A stretch of 64,000 nt of DNA from Komagataella phaffii GS115 (lineage: Eukaryota > Ascomycota > Pichiomycetes > Pichiales > Pichiaceae), in the NCBI RefSeq assembly GCF_000027005.1, contig NC_012964.1, positions 372,001-436,000 on the forward strand, given 5' to 3'. Below the pieces are notes generated by a model that saw nothing but the letters and a program-made list of their open reading frames with translations, did not search any database and was not told the origin of the DNA. Made by a program: the position numbers and the translations under genes. This document shows, piece after piece, positions 18,709-29,600 of the stretch (position 1 is its first letter; every line of letters begins with the position of its first letter).

Positions 18709-19952
18709 GGATAAGAGTAGTTTTGAATCCCTTTTCCCATGTAGAAGATTTTATGCACATAATTATCTCGATTAGGTAATTGATTAATAACGTATATGGG
18801 GAGGATGATTATTATAAGCCGTTTACTTAGATATTAAATCGGGAGACCAGGTAGTAGGTGGACGATGAAAGTTTTTGTCAATGACGATTACAATTGACTT
18901 CTTCATGACAACTTCATGTGGTTTGGACAATATTTCCTGTTGAATTATAATTAGAATTTTATATTCCAAGCGAAAAGGTGAAATAGTGAAAAAAATTATA
19001 ATTATTATATACAATAAAGGAGCCCTGGTCCGTTACTCTCCTCTAATTAAACGAAAAGACAATTCAACTGCATTCCACTGGAATCTAAGGTCAACTAAGA
19101 TTGTCATTGTGGTGATCGACTGTCAATTAGAATTACTTCCACAATCACGAGAAAATGTGTAGGCAGAACGCGGGTCCTGCAATCAACTGGAATTGCAAAT
19201 TCGACAGAAACTGGATCAGTGATGTGCATGAAAATTTCATTGATCCTCGGTGATCAGTTGTGCCCGAAATACAAAGCCACGAAATGACCCTGAATAGTCG
19301 AGAAGGTGTTGAGAGCATAAAGATCAGCGCCATCGCAAACTTATCTGCATTGGTTACTCCCTCTAAGCTTGATTTGTAAACATCATCGCCAGGAGTAAAA
19401 CTTCCTTTTCTGGCATGCCATATCCGGCCAAAACCAAAGTTGATTGAGGGAGTTAGAAACTTTTTGAAAAATACCCATTGACGCGTACCGGACTCGAATA
19501 AAGTTTTGAAGCAACCGACACAGCGACAACACAGCCAATACAGACTACGACACAGCCTTCTTGCTTTCCTCTAGTGTTCAGATCATTCACAGGCCTTGGC
19601 AAATGCACCTTTACCCCTTTTTGGCAGGACACACACGTCTTCTGTCAAACACGTTGTCCCCAATCCCTATTGCCAATTCATGCTATAGCAAAAAAATACC
19701 CCAGAATTCGAGGCGCCCGGGGATACTCTAAAAAAGGTCCCCGTCTATATTTGGAATAGCAAGTCCACGATGTGCCAAAAGGGGAAGTACTTTACGTTTG
19801 AAAAGATCTAGACGTTTCTGCACGGGCTTAGACATATCATCGTCTGACGTTTTGATTGGTAATGAATTTTTCAGATATAACACCACACTTTCAGTGCTTC
19901 CACTTCTCTCTTCTTTCTTTCCTCATCTCATTTTAGAAGTAACAAAAGTAAA
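18709..19952. other. Long intergenic region between the RNR gene and the GPI protein gene
   Basis: 1,244 bp with no convincing gene; three open frames of about 60 codons have no coding character. An ACGCGT box lies at 19481-19486. Stress-type CCCCT/AGGGG elements lie at 19614-19618 and 19780-19784. A pyrimidine-rich leader at about 19898-19935 precedes the GPI gene. Confidence 0.55.
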
Positions 19953-20399
19953 ATGCAATTCAAAAGTTTGATCGGTGCAACTCTCGCATTAAGCGTTGTT
20001 AAGGCTACAACTGAGTTGGAGCCAATCTTCACAAATGATGTCAATGTCACAGTCCCCACGGTGCCACCAGAGATCACTTCAACCCCTGATGTTAGTGTTC
20101 CTGGAAACTTGACCGAAACTGGAGGACTCACAAACACCACAGGAACAGGAGGATTTACTAATACCACTGCAACTGGCACAGGAGGTTTCACTAATACCAC
20201 TGCAACAGGCACGGGCACAGGCACAGGCACTGGAACCGGAACCGGCACAGGCACAGGCACAGGCACAGGAACTGGCACTGGAACCGGTACTGGTACTGGT
20301 ACCACTGGCACAGGTACAGAAACTGGTAACGGTGCCCAAGCGGTACTAGGTAGTTCAGTCTTAGCCGCAGCTGGTCTCTTCGTCGCTATGTTAATTTGA
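19953..20399 (+). CDS. GPI-anchored cell wall protein with Thr-Gly repeats
   Basis: A 148-residue secreted protein. The signal peptide [18 protein letters not shown] is followed by a Thr/Pro/Val-rich region. Three tandem repeats of the type [11 protein letters not shown] each carry an N-glycosylation site (NTT). A run of about 20 Thr-Gly dipeptides comes next. The C-terminal hydrophobic tail [15 protein letters not shown] follows a small-residue GNGAQ site, the classical GPI signal. Such proteins are covalently linked to wall glucan. CT-rich leader sequence and two stress-type elements precede the ATG. I do not recognise a named orthologue. The stop lies 60 bp from that of convergent VPS30. 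Confidence 0.85.
   Translation: MQFKSLIGATLALSVVKATTELEPIFTNDVNVTVPTVPPEITSTPDVSVPGNLTETGGLTNTTGTGGFTNTTATGTGGFTNTTATGTGTGTGTGTGTGTGTGTGTGTGTGTGTGTGTTGTGTETGNGAQAVLGSSVLAAAGLFVAMLI
20205..20324 (+). repeat. Hexanucleotide-type repeat encoding (Thr-Gly)n
   Basis: About 20 ACN-GGN units in a row, in phase with the reading frame. Third bases vary (ACA/ACT/ACC with GGC/GGA/GGT), so the peptide repeat is more perfect than the DNA repeat. Length variation between strains is likely. Confidence 0.85.
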
Positions 20400-20459
20400 A
20401 CTTGATAAATAGTTTTATAATCCAATAAAGTTTCTGTTTCTTTTTTTTAATACACTAGT

Positions 20460-21794
20460 TCACGTTGAACTACTGAAGGCAATTATCCATTTGAGATTGG
20501 TCAACAGATGTTTGCATGCCAAAGTCCATTCCTCGTTGGATTTACGTTTGGAAGGTTTGATATTCAAGTTTGATATTGTTTCGTTCTCCATTTTGTAGGG
20601 CAATTCGTTTGTTGGATCTTGTTTTGTGAAATGATCTGCAATTTGAATAGTGATTTCTAGGATTGCGTTCATAGCAGGATCTAGTTTATTAGAATGAAAA
20701 AGCTTATCCAGTAACTGTTCTCCCGAAGAAAAGCAGTTAATAGTAACAGGTTTGGAATCTGGGTCAACTTGGTATTCAATCTTGGAAGTCGAGCCAATGG
20801 GAAAAATCTTGTAATGTTTGAGCTCAAGCTCAAGTCTGCTCAATAACGTGAAGAGTAACAAAACAACTTGACCCAACGCAGCATTTATTTCATACCAAGA
20901 AACCCTCTTACTGTCTAACGTGCCCAACCTGAGCCCATTTATAGTGCCGAATTGACCATCATGCGAGATATTGAAAGCGTCATTAAAGACGTTCACTTTT
21001 CTTAAATTATCTAATTGCGTCAAACCATCCTCATACATTGCTTCCATTCTGCTTTGCTCATTCTTGAACTCCATTAACTCATATTCATATTTGTTCTCTA
21101 ATTCAAAAATTTGCTGCTCTTCAATATTCAACTGTTCCATTTCATTCTCTAAAGAAGCTAATACCTTTTCCAAACTATCTCTTTCATCATATAGGCCTTG
21201 GAGCTTCTTTTCTTTATCTCTCTCTTCTTGCTTAGTTTTCTCCAATTGCTCCAGTAGTTGAGCAGTTCTTTCTTTCATATTTGTACCTGCGTCCTGTTTG
21301 CGAAGCTTGGATAGAAACTTTGCGTAAACTTCTTTATCAGCATTGACCCTTTCGTACTCATTCTTCAATTCCTCCATCAGCAATGTGGCGCATTCGTAGC
21401 AAACCGGAAAATCAATTTCGTACTTGTTGCTGAGGATATTGAAGATATTCGTCATTGTGTTGATTCTACGACTGATAGTGTTGTTTTCTTCGTAATCATA
21501 CTCCACATTGACGTCGCTGTTATCATTGTGCTTGTTCAACACAACAAATTCATCTCTGGCATTGGTAAAATCGTGATCCATCTTCTGGTAGACCTCTTTA
21601 AAGAGGTTAAGTCGGCTCTGAGGCACCTTGGGTAAATCTTCTTCCACGGCATCCTCCAAGGGGATTGTGTTCTTTGTAAAGTTCCCATTTCGTCCCGTCA
21701 AAAGATTGGCCTGTGATATGCTAAGGTCTTCCAGAGATCCGTCTATGGTCAACGGCAGCCGGCATCTTTGGCACTTATATTCTGCCTCATTCAT
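20460..21794 (-). CDS. VPS30: Beclin family protein Vps30/Atg6
   Basis: Subunit of phosphatidylinositol 3-kinase complexes I and II, needed for autophagy and vacuolar protein sorting. The N terminus has a zinc-binding CQRC and a BH3-like segment (SLEDLSISQANLL). A coiled coil runs from about 170 to 265 (TAQLLEQLEKTKQEERDKEK and onwards). The C-terminal BARA domain opens with FNISHDGQFGTINGLRLG, the strongest family signature, and ends with ACKHLLTNLKWIIAF. 444 aa is shorter than yeast Vps30 (557) but close to Beclin 1. The ATG at 21794 gives a start just before the zinc motif. It is also named ATG6. Confidence 0.94.
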   Translation of the reverse strand: MNEAEYKCQRCRLPLTIDGSLEDLSISQANLLTGRNGNFTKNTIPLEDAVEEDLPKVPQSRLNLFKEVYQKMDHDFTNARDEFVVLNKHNDNSDVNVEYDYEENNTISRRINTMTNIFNILSNKYEIDFPVCYECATLLMEELKNEYERVNADKEVYAKFLSKLRKQDAGTNMKERTAQLLEQLEKTKQEERDKEKKLQGLYDERDSLEKVLASLENEMEQLNIEEQQIFELENKYEYELMEFKNEQSRMEAMYEDGLTQLDNLRKVNVFNDAFNISHDGQFGTINGLRLGTLDSKRVSWYEINAALGQVVLLLFTLLSRLELELKHYKIFPIGSTSKIEYQVDPDSKPVTINCFSSGEQLLDKLFHSNKLDPAMNAILEITIQIADHFTKQDPTNELPYKMENETISNLNIKPSKRKSNEEWTLACKHLLTNLKWIIAFSSST

Positions 21795-21966
21795 GATCTA
21801 TTTCTGGAAAGGGAATTAGTAAATAGGGGACAGAAATACAAATCCGATCAACTTATCAGTGATGGAGTTGATGGTCTCGAGACATCAATCCAAATATTGC
21901 TTACATAAGACAAATAACCATAAACTTGTGTCATAGATTTTACGTACAGGGCTATATAAACACAGC

Positions 21967-24279
21967 TTAGACTGTCTCTCCCAGCTTCTCAACGTCAGGT
22001 TCTCCGACGGTAGATTCTGAGTGGGTTCCTTCTTTAGGAGTGGAAGTTTGTACAGGGGATGCCCATATTTCATACTGAGATGTGTGACTGGGGAAGGTGT
22101 TACAGTCAAAGTCCCACTTGAGTATCTTGGATTCGTTGCATTGGTCCTTGGTCCATCGTCCTGCATAGATCAATGGAGAATATCTTTGGAAGAAAGAAAG
22201 CGCAACGGCAAAAAAGAGAACGAATATGGAGTAAGACACAACCTGTTTGTTTTTGAAGACATAAGAGTGAATAATCTCAAACACATGTCCGAGAGCCAAT
22301 ATACCAAAGTACAATGATGGTAGATAGTGGTGCAAAAATAGCTGACGGGCCATAAGGAAAGATGGCAAGTAATGCAGTACCCATCCTAGGATGTAATGAA
22401 GCATTTGAACATTGAAGTTGAACACAGTTGGGTCAACGCTGAACCCAAAACCTCTTTGCCATCTCAGAATAGAGAAAACCAAAAAGACAGAGAACAAAGC
22501 AATACTTGCGGTGACTGTCCACCAAGTGACAGCATTACCTATGAAATAAATTTGTGAGTGATTTTTTGACCAGTAGCTTATACCTCTGAGCAGGAAGGGC
22601 CAAGAATCTGGACTGGATTCATAGACATGATGATCAGTTAAGCCCTTGTTGATCTTCCACATTCTGGCGTGTAGCTCGGCAACCTTTTGAAAGAAAGTCG
22701 GAACAGGATAGCTAACTATTTCATCAACCTCTTTATCCAAGAATGGGTTTTCGTTGGTCTCAACGTACCAGTAAGATAGTGGTTTGATACCTTGAGTAGC
22801 ACAAGTAACCTCTTGTTGCTCATATGCCCACTTGGGAAGCTTGACTTCGTGGGAGAACAAGTAACAACCAGTCATCGCATGTCTCAATCTAAAAACAGTT
22901 TGAATGGCCCTAACGTTTTCCTTAGCTTCTTCAGTAGTTGAAAGATCCTTGGCAATCTCCACAACAAAGTCATCATTGGCATCACCGCCAAAGCCCTCAT
23001 GTCCATAAGCAGATACCTCATTTTGCCAATCTTGTTCAGTCACAGGAGGTCTGAGGTTATGAGAGTGCAATCTTCGGGAAGTCAATTTGTGGTTTAATCT
23101 GATTTTGACACCGTCTTTCAATGGAACAAATTCAGTTGGCTCCTCAGTCGCGTTGTAATCCTGTACAATCCATTGATTATTAGAATCAATGTGTGGGTAC
23201 AAGGTGACCTGCTGTTGACCAGAACCACCCTCGTAAAGATGATTGTGAGAGTGTAAGTAACCACCTCTGGTGTTCAAATGACGGATAGTGACTAAAGAGC
23301 CCAAACCAACGTTGGCCAGCGACTGTTTTGGAACAGCATTACCTTCTAAGGTCGATCTGAAGACGGAAGACATGAAAGCACCACCATCACCTTCCTTGGT
23401 TAAGACTTGCAAATGGATGGCAAAGAAAGTGAGGTAGATCAGAGTGGGGACGACTAAGAAAGCTACAGCTCTGGTGATAAAATGGCCGAAAATTTTCTTT
23501 ACAGAAACAGTCAAATCACCAATGATGAACCATAAGTCCCAAATTGTTATCAATCCAATCCAGGCAACGGTGAACAAACCAACCCATTTACTGGAAGCTG
23601 CTAACCCTAAAGAAACACCAGTAGCAATAAGGGTCTTGTACCATTGGAAGGTAAACGGTTCCTGAATTTGAAATTTCTTGAAAGAGTAAACTGTTGAAGC
23701 AATAAAAAACAGCATTGGCGAATCCAGCAAAATGAATCTGGAGATTGTAACATTAGCATTCTCAATGATCAAAAGAGCGGTTGTCAGAGCACAGACTATT
23801 GGTTGACAACCAGAAGCTCTCAGAGTCAAATACAACATAATACATGTTCCAACTCCCATACCAGAGGGAAGATATCTCATGAGCACATAAGGAACATTCT
23901 CTGGGAATTCGTCACCAATTTTCTTGAACTCAAACTCTCCATCGTATCCACCAAGACTGCCAACACCAGCAAATAATAGCTTGGCCAATGGCGGATGAAC
24001 ATCCATGAAAAAGGTTCCCAAAATGTACTTTCTGGCAAACCCCCCAAAGTGAACTTCATCAAACACAACGCTGTCAGGGTGGGCGACGTTGTGGAACCTG
24101 ATGACCATTGCAAATATGAACAAACTAGCCAATATCAGCTTCTCCTTGGTTGAAGTCACAGAACGAGACTTGCTCAATTGAGGAGATGGAGAGGTCACAA
24201 TAAAAGGACGGAGCTCTCCTTTTGAGATTTTAAGCTCAGTAGTGTTTTCTGGCACCTCTTGAGGACTTGTTTTACTCAT
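21967..24279 (-). CDS. PMT1: Protein O-mannosyltransferase Pmt1
   Basis: ER membrane enzyme that transfers mannose from dolichyl phosphate mannose to Ser/Thr; Pmt1 works as a heterodimer with Pmt2. The luminal catalytic motif VVFDEVHFGGFA (Asp74-Glu75) and FMDVHPPLAK are intact. About ten membrane segments flank three MIR repeats (about 320-510, with GGYLHSHNH, SRRLHSHNLRPP and GCYLFSHEVKLPKWA). GELRPFIVTSPS near the N terminus and HVYESSPDSWPFLLRG match Pmt1 rather than Pmt2 or Pmt4. The frame is open upstream, but its first codon is GTG. The ATG at 24279 (MSKTSPQEV) gives 770 aa, close to the PMT1 length. A further ATG at 24336 is a less likely start. Confidence 0.93.
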   Translation of the reverse strand: MSKTSPQEVPENTTELKISKGELRPFIVTSPSPQLSKSRSVTSTKEKLILASLFIFAMVIRFHNVAHPDSVVFDEVHFGGFARKYILGTFFMDVHPPLAKLLFAGVGSLGGYDGEFEFKKIGDEFPENVPYVLMRYLPSGMGVGTCIMLYLTLRASGCQPIVCALTTALLIIENANVTISRFILLDSPMLFFIASTVYSFKKFQIQEPFTFQWYKTLIATGVSLGLAASSKWVGLFTVAWIGLITIWDLWFIIGDLTVSVKKIFGHFITRAVAFLVVPTLIYLTFFAIHLQVLTKEGDGGAFMSSVFRSTLEGNAVPKQSLANVGLGSLVTIRHLNTRGGYLHSHNHLYEGGSGQQQVTLYPHIDSNNQWIVQDYNATEEPTEFVPLKDGVKIRLNHKLTSRRLHSHNLRPPVTEQDWQNEVSAYGHEGFGGDANDDFVVEIAKDLSTTEEAKENVRAIQTVFRLRHAMTGCYLFSHEVKLPKWAYEQQEVTCATQGIKPLSYWYVETNENPFLDKEVDEIVSYPVPTFFQKVAELHARMWKINKGLTDHHVYESSPDSWPFLLRGISYWSKNHSQIYFIGNAVTWWTVTASIALFSVFLVFSILRWQRGFGFSVDPTVFNFNVQMLHYILGWVLHYLPSFLMARQLFLHHYLPSLYFGILALGHVFEIIHSYVFKNKQVVSYSIFVLFFAVALSFFQRYSPLIYAGRWTKDQCNESKILKWDFDCNTFPSHTSQYEIWASPVQTSTPKEGTHSESTVGEPDVEKLGETV

Positions 24280-24409
24280 TGTCAAAAGGGAAACAGAACA
24301 ACGTGTTACGTTTTGCGGGAGAAATATCTGGCACATGAGACGCGATTTTTGACGGGGAGACACGCGAAACTCTAAGGAATTTCAGAAAGTGCTTGATTAC
24401 ATAAGCATT

Positions 24410-26140
24410 CTATTTACAGATGGTTTCATCCCAGTATCTGTTGGGATACTGGATATCGTAGCGGTATTCTTTGTCTTCCTCGGCTAGGTCGTCCTTTCCC
24501 GTCACCATGGTGAGCAGTTCATGAGACGGTACGTTGGCTGGTACGGGAAAAAGCTTTGTGAATACAGGCTTTTTGGGTAGTCTTCGTAGTATGGTTTGGC
24601 CTCTGGCTTTTATGTTCTTTTTATGCAGGAGATTATTGGTTGAGTCGTGTTCGGCATGGGTCTTGTAGACGTATTTGAGGATGGAATCACGCACCATGAG
24701 CTGGATGTCTTTTGGGGCAAAAATTTCTATCAGTTCTCTGGTGTTCCGAGCTCCAGTGGGCAGAAGCTTGATAAATCCAACACCTTGAATGACCAGGTCA
24801 ATTAAACCATAAAATGGAGGGATCACATATCTTACCAGTTCATCTGGACTGTCCTCCTTGACGACGCTGCAATTCACCAAGGCTTGTGGGGGCGCTTGGA
24901 TTACACTGGTGGCCTTTTTTAGCGACGAGTACATGAAGGATGGAAGGTTGACGAGACTAAACTGTTTCAGCACTACACCCTTTGGGGGCCGAATGTACAC
25001 TAAACCACCAATGCATATTACTCGCACACCATTGAATAGTTTTGGCTTCGAAGGCAACGTTTCTGTGTATGCCTTGAGGGATGTCAATGGCTTTAACTGT
25101 TTAACGTTCAAAATGTCTCGGTAGTTCTCTTCCTTAAGATACTTGTAAACACCTCCATTTGGAGCAGTGTATCCAGGGAGATCTACGAGTTCAAGACTGT
25201 TGTTGTCCATTTTGAACTTCATGGGTTTTCTTGTGAATGAAGGAAGGTGAGAGACACCCGGGCCATTCTCTGTCTGCTTCTTTGAGTAATCCTTACCAAC
25301 GATGGATCGTATTAGGGTTGATTTTCCGGTGTTCGTCATTCCCAGAAAGTAATTGGGACCTCTGGGTAAAGTGGATAGCAGCTGTTTGAGGCCCCAATTT
25401 CTTTTTCCTGAGACCAATACTACCTTTCTAGGATCTGCACCGACAAGCTTTACCAAGCTGTCTTCAAAATAAGCAGCTCCCGTCCGTTGGAGACCTAGCT
25501 TATCGGGGAAGAACACGTCAGACTTTGTAATAACGTACGTAATCTGAGTGGGTTTAAATCTGTTTACCAGTTCCTTGCTGAGACCAAGAGGAAAATCAAC
25601 AGCAGATAAAACGTGGACGATATTGGCGTTTGAAGGGATCTCATCCAGGATCTTGTGTTCGGGATTTTCTTCACGAATGGAATGGTCGATCAAGGAATAG
25701 TTTTGCGATTTGAAGCATCTCTGACAAACCAGTCGTTTCGGGGTACGGGGCTTTTGGTACATTTCCTTGGGTATAATCAGTGATTCAGAGTCCACCTCAT
25801 GGCCCAGTCTGTCGGCAAGTTCTTCCCTTTTCACATTCAAAAAAAGCTTTTCTTTTAGTTCATTTTGATAATTTTTAACTTTCCTTTCACCTTTGGGCAG
25901 TAGACAATACCCATCTTTGTCTGGATGTTCTGTTTGGAGAACCACACCACAGGAAGGACAATTTGGAGACTCAAACAGGGACGATGAGGTCATCGATCTC
26001 GAAAGAGATTTGGAACTGTTAAATTTTGGTGGCCTCATCAAACCTCTACAACTGCACCCGCATAATGAGGAGGCAAATCTACCCGCACAAAGCCTGGCTA
26101 CCACCAGACATTGTCTAGCTAATACCTTTCTGGCTAACAT
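24410..26140 (-). CDS. GEP3: Mitochondrial circularly permuted GTPase Gep3/Mtg3-like
   Basis: Matrix GTPase of the YqeH type, needed in yeast for small mitoribosomal subunit assembly. A presequence ([20 protein letters not shown]) precedes a zinc module (CPSCGVVL at 61-68, and CQRC about 75 residues later). The GTPase motifs are in permuted order: the G4-like TKSD comes first, then [15 protein letters not shown] (G1) and DLPGY (G3). The C-terminal half matches the RNA-binding part of the family. I chose the ATG at 26140 for its targeting sequence, giving 576 aa against 556 in yeast. An in-frame ATG at 26242 would add 34 residues and cannot be excluded. Confidence 0.87.
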
Positions 26141-26657
26141 AGTGGGCAGAGCGAAGTAGGAAGGCTTACATGAAAGTTTCTGGAGTACGATCTCGCGAAA
26201 TAAATTTATCACTGAGCAGTACCTGTATGCATACGCATACATGTAGCCTCTTGGTTGTGAGTTCCAACAGTGGGAGCATGAGTAATAGGGTTTCCCTGGA
26301 AGCTTGCTAGTATCTAAGGCTGTCTTGAAACACCTGGAATTGAATACTGTTAAAGGTTACCCGACAGTTTGTGTTTGTTGCCTACGTCTGTCCATTTTTC
26401 ACCTGCATCTACCTACAACGTCTAATCATAATGGTCCCAGTTGACGCCTAATTGATACTCTCTCTTCTAAACCACGCCATAAAATAGTCAGTTGATAACG
26501 CAGCCATGCTCTGTGAACGTACTTGATTGCCCTCCCCAACTACCCCTGCTTCTGCGGTATCAATTTTATCTTCCTGACATGTCTAGCTTGCATTCGCTAG
26601 GGGCGTTTTTTCGCAAGTTCCGCTCAAATATTTGTTTTCTTCTAATCCCCAAACACC
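26141..26657. other. Divergent promoter region between GEP3 and ITC1
   Basis: 517 bp without a convincing gene. The GEP3 frame stays open to an ATG at 26242. A plus-strand open frame beginning near 26492 runs into the ITC1 start in another frame and is not supported. Confidence 0.5.
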
Positions 26658-29600
26658 ATGGTTCTCTTCAAAAGAAAGCAGGTGGAAGTTGTCCCTCCAC
26701 AACAGCTTCCTGATGATCTAGACACGGAAATTTGGTACATTCCACAGACTGGCGAGTGGTTTTTGAACTACGATGAGTACCTTGATAGGATGGACTATTA
26801 TAGCCAAAAGAAGTTTGCGTGTGAAATCACTGGAAACAGCTCGTTTGATTTCTTTGAGGCCCTCAAGTACGAACAGGAGGAAATGCAAGCGGTTGAAAAT
26901 AAGTTTCCAGAACCTGTCAGAGAACCAATTTTGAGATATGTGCAATTCAGTCTCATACCCAGACTAGATCAATTAGTCGATGACGTGTATTTACACTTCA
27001 AGAAAGAATTTTTTCCTGGGGATCTAGTGAATGTTAAAAGTGCTGGATCTAACAGATATAAAGGGATCATCAGAGAAAAGGCACGGTTTGCTCCCATCAC
27101 CTTACCTGATGGTACCGTACGTGAAGGATACTGCTCTTATCGCGTTGGCCTCTCAAACTCTGATGGAGAAGTAACCGTGAACGAAAATCAAGTTTCCCGT
27201 GATAGGAATGCGTTCACTAAGTGGTACGTGAAAACTTTTCTCAAGTTGACGTTGACTAGATCGCAAAGATCTGGTGCTCCTTGGGTGGTCAAAGATCAGT
27301 ATGCTGCTAAGTACAGAATTCCAACGGAGTACCCTGAGGAATTGAAAAAGTTCGAAGAAGAGGAAGAGGAGGACGAAAAACCTTCAAGGAAGAGAAGGAA
27401 AAAGGTATCTACTCAAGACTCAAAGAAGAGAGTCAAGTCAGAGTTCCCTAATATATTTGAAAACCTAAAGGAAACTCCTCCTGCACTTTCATCTGAAGAT
27501 ACTGAATCCTTGCAACGTTGGAAAGATAGATGGAACGAGGTTTTGTCTCGATGTAACTACTATCTTGATTTGTCAGCTGACGACTCCTCTGATGTTGAAC
27601 CACGCACCAAATTGAATCAGTTGTTAGGTTTTGCTGGTGTCTCCCGTCAATTGGTTTTTGATCCTAACACAACCAATATCATAGTTACTATGAGATCCTA
27701 TCACCCAAAAACACAATACGAACCTCCTGACATGTTTTCGTACGTAGAGTCGAGGCATATCAAAGTATGGCACTATGAAAAAGTTTTCCGTTTCTTGAAG
27801 TCCTTGAATGTTACCATGAGAAAAGTTCGCCAGCAGGAAAAGTCTACTAAGGCACGAACAGAGTCTCCAGCTACTCTTATCCCTAGTAACACAGCATTTA
27901 TGAGCATAAACCAATCAGCTAATGGGACCAAGGACCAAAATCAATCGACGCTGCAACCGTCAAAAGGGTCTGTTGAGGATCTTGCACTTCCATTCCAGAT
28001 TATCAAGGACAAACCTGTAACAAAACAACTGGATGGAATTGACCATGTTGATGAACTAATGGAGACTTGGGCATTTATCAACGTTTATCGTGAGGCTCTT
28101 ATTATCGATACGTTTACACTAGACGACTACATAACATGTCTGAAATGGTCAAATAGATCTCGAAAGTCGTCACTTTTAGAGGAGATATTTTGTTCGTTAT
28201 TGTCGTGCATCATTGACACTAACTATACAAAGCCCAAGTCAAATGATCCTCACCATGGTCTTTTGATCACTTTACCTGAATCTTTGACCGATCTTCTCGA
28301 TGATGGGGACTCCACTAAAGAGTTTCAAGATGATATTAAGCAAGAGAATGCAAATGGCATCGTTAATGGGACTGAAAACGGGGATGCAGTTGACCCTAGC
28401 ATTAAGAATGAAAAGTCAGATGAAGAGGATGATCACGAATCAAATGCTTCCTCTACGATCAATCATAACGCCTATCAGTTGCTTAATTATCGCAAACGCC
28501 CATGGCAAGAAATATTAAGGGACAGGAACTTTAAAGATGGTGGTTGGCAGATTGCCTTGGTGGGTGTATTGTCATTAGTGGACCACCTGCCTGAATACCA
28601 AGCGGATATCGAACAGGTTTACGAAATTCTAGCTCCGGAAGATTTGGGAGTGTCGCCTGCATCGGTGGAAACTAGATTCTATGAAAATTTGGGGATTAAT
28701 CTACGAATAAAGGTCCTCAGTATTGTATGCTCCCTACTGATTGATAGCACCACTATTAGATCACATATTGACAATTGTTTGGAAGAAGCTGCAAAACTTC
28801 GAAGGGAAAGGCTGGAAAAAATGCGTGAGTACAAGCTGGCTTCCGATGAAGCCCAGGCTCTTCATAAAGAATGTATGCTAATTTTGTGCACTGCCGATAC
28901 ATCATTAGAAACTTCTAGTGCACCTCAACGAGAGGATAAGAAACAGAAGAGCCGAGCTAGGAGTAGCGACAAAGTTCCATTAAAACCCACGGATAAGGAG
29001 CTGGCTTTGGCTAAAGCTGATCCCAAGTTTTTGAAGCTTTTAACTAGCAGAACTGATGCTATGGTGAAGGCCCAATCTGCAAATAAGGAGAAGAGACAAC
29101 TTGAAAAGAGACTGAATGAAATAGATCTGCAACGGATAAGGTGTATTGGATTTGACAGGTCCTACAACAGGTATTGGTGGTTCGAAAATAATGGATTGCC
29201 TACTTTGAAAAATGTCCACACGACTAGCGACGACGAAGAAGAGGACGGCGACGACAAAGAGGATGCAATCGAAGATGATGAAGATCTCGAAGATGTCGCT
29301 GAGGAAACTTATCTTGTTGGCCGATTATGGATTCAAGGACCTACAGATGAAGATAGAAGAAATCTACTGCTTTTTAGCGATGAACAACTTGAGAGATGGA
29401 ATAATTTGGTGGAACAACTTGAAAAAGACAAAGAGAAGGAGAAAATAACGAATGACAGCTTTCTGAAGACGGAGGAGACAAATTCCAATGTCAAAGTGGA
29501 AGACTCAACTACCGTCGCAGATGACAGTCCGGAGTTGGCATCGAAAGAAGAAAAGACTTCTGTTATTGATGAGGCAATCTCCAAGTTTTTCGAGTTTGAT

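Noticed and set aside
19210..19300. Possible C/D box snoRNA (GTGATGT and CTGA motifs about 80 bp apart)
   Set aside because: The C box deviates from consensus, there is no terminal stem that I can see, and no guide match can be checked here.
19928..20425. Minus-strand Pro-Val repeat frame over the GPI protein gene
   Set aside because: It is the complement of the Thr-Gly repeat. The plus strand has a signal peptide, GPI tail and ATG; the minus strand has none of these.
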